A stretch of DNA of 64,000 nt, from NCBI GenBank assembly GCA_963969395.1, contig OZ017801.1, positions 1,614,501-1,678,500 on the forward strand. The letters are read 5' to 3'. The stretch is from Pseudoscleropodium purum. Its lineage: Eukaryota; Streptophyta; Bryopsida; Hypnales; Brachytheciaceae. A model generated the notes under the pieces. It saw nothing but the letters and a program-made list of their open reading frames with translations. It was not told where the DNA came from and made no database searches. The position numbers were made by a program, and so were the translations under genes. How positions within the stretch are numbered: the first letter of the stretch is position 1; each line of letters starts with the position of its first letter. Below are positions 63,024 to 64,000 of this stretch, in pieces.

Positions 63024-64000
63024 AATACATCGGATATTAATATTTTTTCTACAAAAAAATATTTAGATAAAAAAAATTAGAAATAAATGTTTTTTTATTT
63101 TTCATGTACTTTCAATGTGGGGTGCCAAAAATTGAAAGCTTAGGGGTCTTCCCAAGGATCAAATTTTTACTAATGATAGCCTTTCAAAAAGTCTTAGACT
63201 ATAAGTGCATGATGTCAATTCTAAGAGATAACAAGGTCTTTGTCACAATTCACTCCAAGGGTGTGTTTTGAAATCTCTTTTATTGCAAATGAGATCATTT
63301 TCAAAAATTATAATATATCAGTAAGTCTTAAGAATCATGACAATTGTATACTTCTGTTCCTTTGATTCTAGGATTTTTTTGCGTATTTATATTTAACTAT
63401 GATTTTCAAAACCTTGGTAGACTAGGGTTGAGAAATGATATGTTTTGTTTCTTGGTAGTTAAATGAGCATGTTGTTCAAATTATAAAGGAGGAACTATTT
63501 TTAATATTTCTATTAAGCTACAAATTAGTTGTAGTAAAAAGAAGTATATATTTAAGTATAGATTATGATGCTTAATTACTAAGTTCAAATTGAGCAATGC
63601 ATGCACTTTAATTGCATAAGAGAATTGGGTATATTGTAGTGTGCACTTGCTTATATGTTCATTTTTCTTGCCAAAAGTGAAATACCCATTATTGTGTTTC
63701 AAGCTAAAGATCATTTTTATTATATTAGTGTAACTCAAGGACAAGGTGGACACTTCTGTGCTAAATGTTAATTTATTTTTGAAATATAAGATTTTATATA
63801 TCAAGAATATAAAATTTCTTCCTATATTCTTCAAAAAATTATTATTCAAATTGTTTGGCAGGTTGTATTAGAATTTTTTTTCTATCAAATGTAGCCCACA
63901 ACTATGATGTATTACCAAAGTAACTTAGTACCTATGTAGCACCAATTTAGGGCCAAATTTTTTTAGTGCTAATCAGCCTAACAAAAATATTCCATCTAAT

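Larger units (their letters stand above)
58790..63920. repeat. GST segmental duplication, copy 3
   Basis: Collinear with 45280-50495, about 13.5 kb away in the same orientation. It also keeps the intron-3 block shared with copy 1 (about 60000-60080). It contains an internal duplication of the TTTTTGGATGATGGGCTCCAT block (near 59200 and 59740). Relative to copy 2 it has about 540 bp extra at about 62637-63175, with a hAT-like element inside. Confidence 0.65.

Noticed and set aside
1..64000. tRNA, rRNA, CRISPR array, integrase or bacterial-type systems
   Set aside because: I saw no cloverleaf with conserved A and B boxes, no rRNA blocks and no regular short repeat-spacer array. The introns and plant domains fit a eukaryotic nuclear genome.

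Overview
The window looks like nuclear DNA of a land plant. Evidence: GT-AG introns, a phi-class glutathione S-transferase, a DCD (development and cell death) domain, which is described as plant-specific, and a plant-type LRR-Roc-COR (ROCO) gene. GC-rich exons sit in very AT-rich intergenic DNA full of short inverted-repeat transposons. I lean towards a spore-bearing plant such as a moss, but the sequence does not settle this.

Layout. 137-2634 (+): the 3' part of a four-exon gene for a LURP-one-like protein with a long glycine-repeat tail. 2635-10355: repeats, two TTAA-flanked inverted-repeat elements and a C/A-rich non-coding stretch. 10356-18528 (-): a twelve-exon gene whose phases close exactly (3,822 nt, 1,273 aa). 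It joins an N-terminal DCD domain, through a 600-residue low-complexity linker, to a TRF4/PAPD5-type non-canonical poly(A) polymerase. 18529-19300: its CpG-rich upstream region. 19320-23544: repeats and AT-rich DNA. 23545-25591 (-): an intact four-exon phi GST. 26718-27599: a non-autonomous CACTA element. 28777-37855 (-): a decayed LRR-ROCO gene with a 4.8 kb intron containing further elements. 37856-45280: a GC-rich island without a recognised gene, then repeats. About 45280-50495 and 58790-63920: two more copies of the GST segment, each with a truncated, mutated GST pseudogene. Between them lie a GC-rich island (51781-53600) and a 348-bp tandem repeat.

How it fits together. No operon-like logic is expected. 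The intact genes are the LURP-one-like gene, the DCD-TRF4 gene and the GST. The rest is explained by segmental duplication, pseudogene decay and at least five small transposon families. The best candidate for something undescribed is the DCD plus poly(A) polymerase fusion. It would link a stress or cell-death domain to nuclear RNA tailing in one protein. The second is a family of TTAA-flanked, CCC-starting elements that resemble piggyBac termini. All exon borders were derived by eye from splice consensus and phase, without transcripts or database searches.
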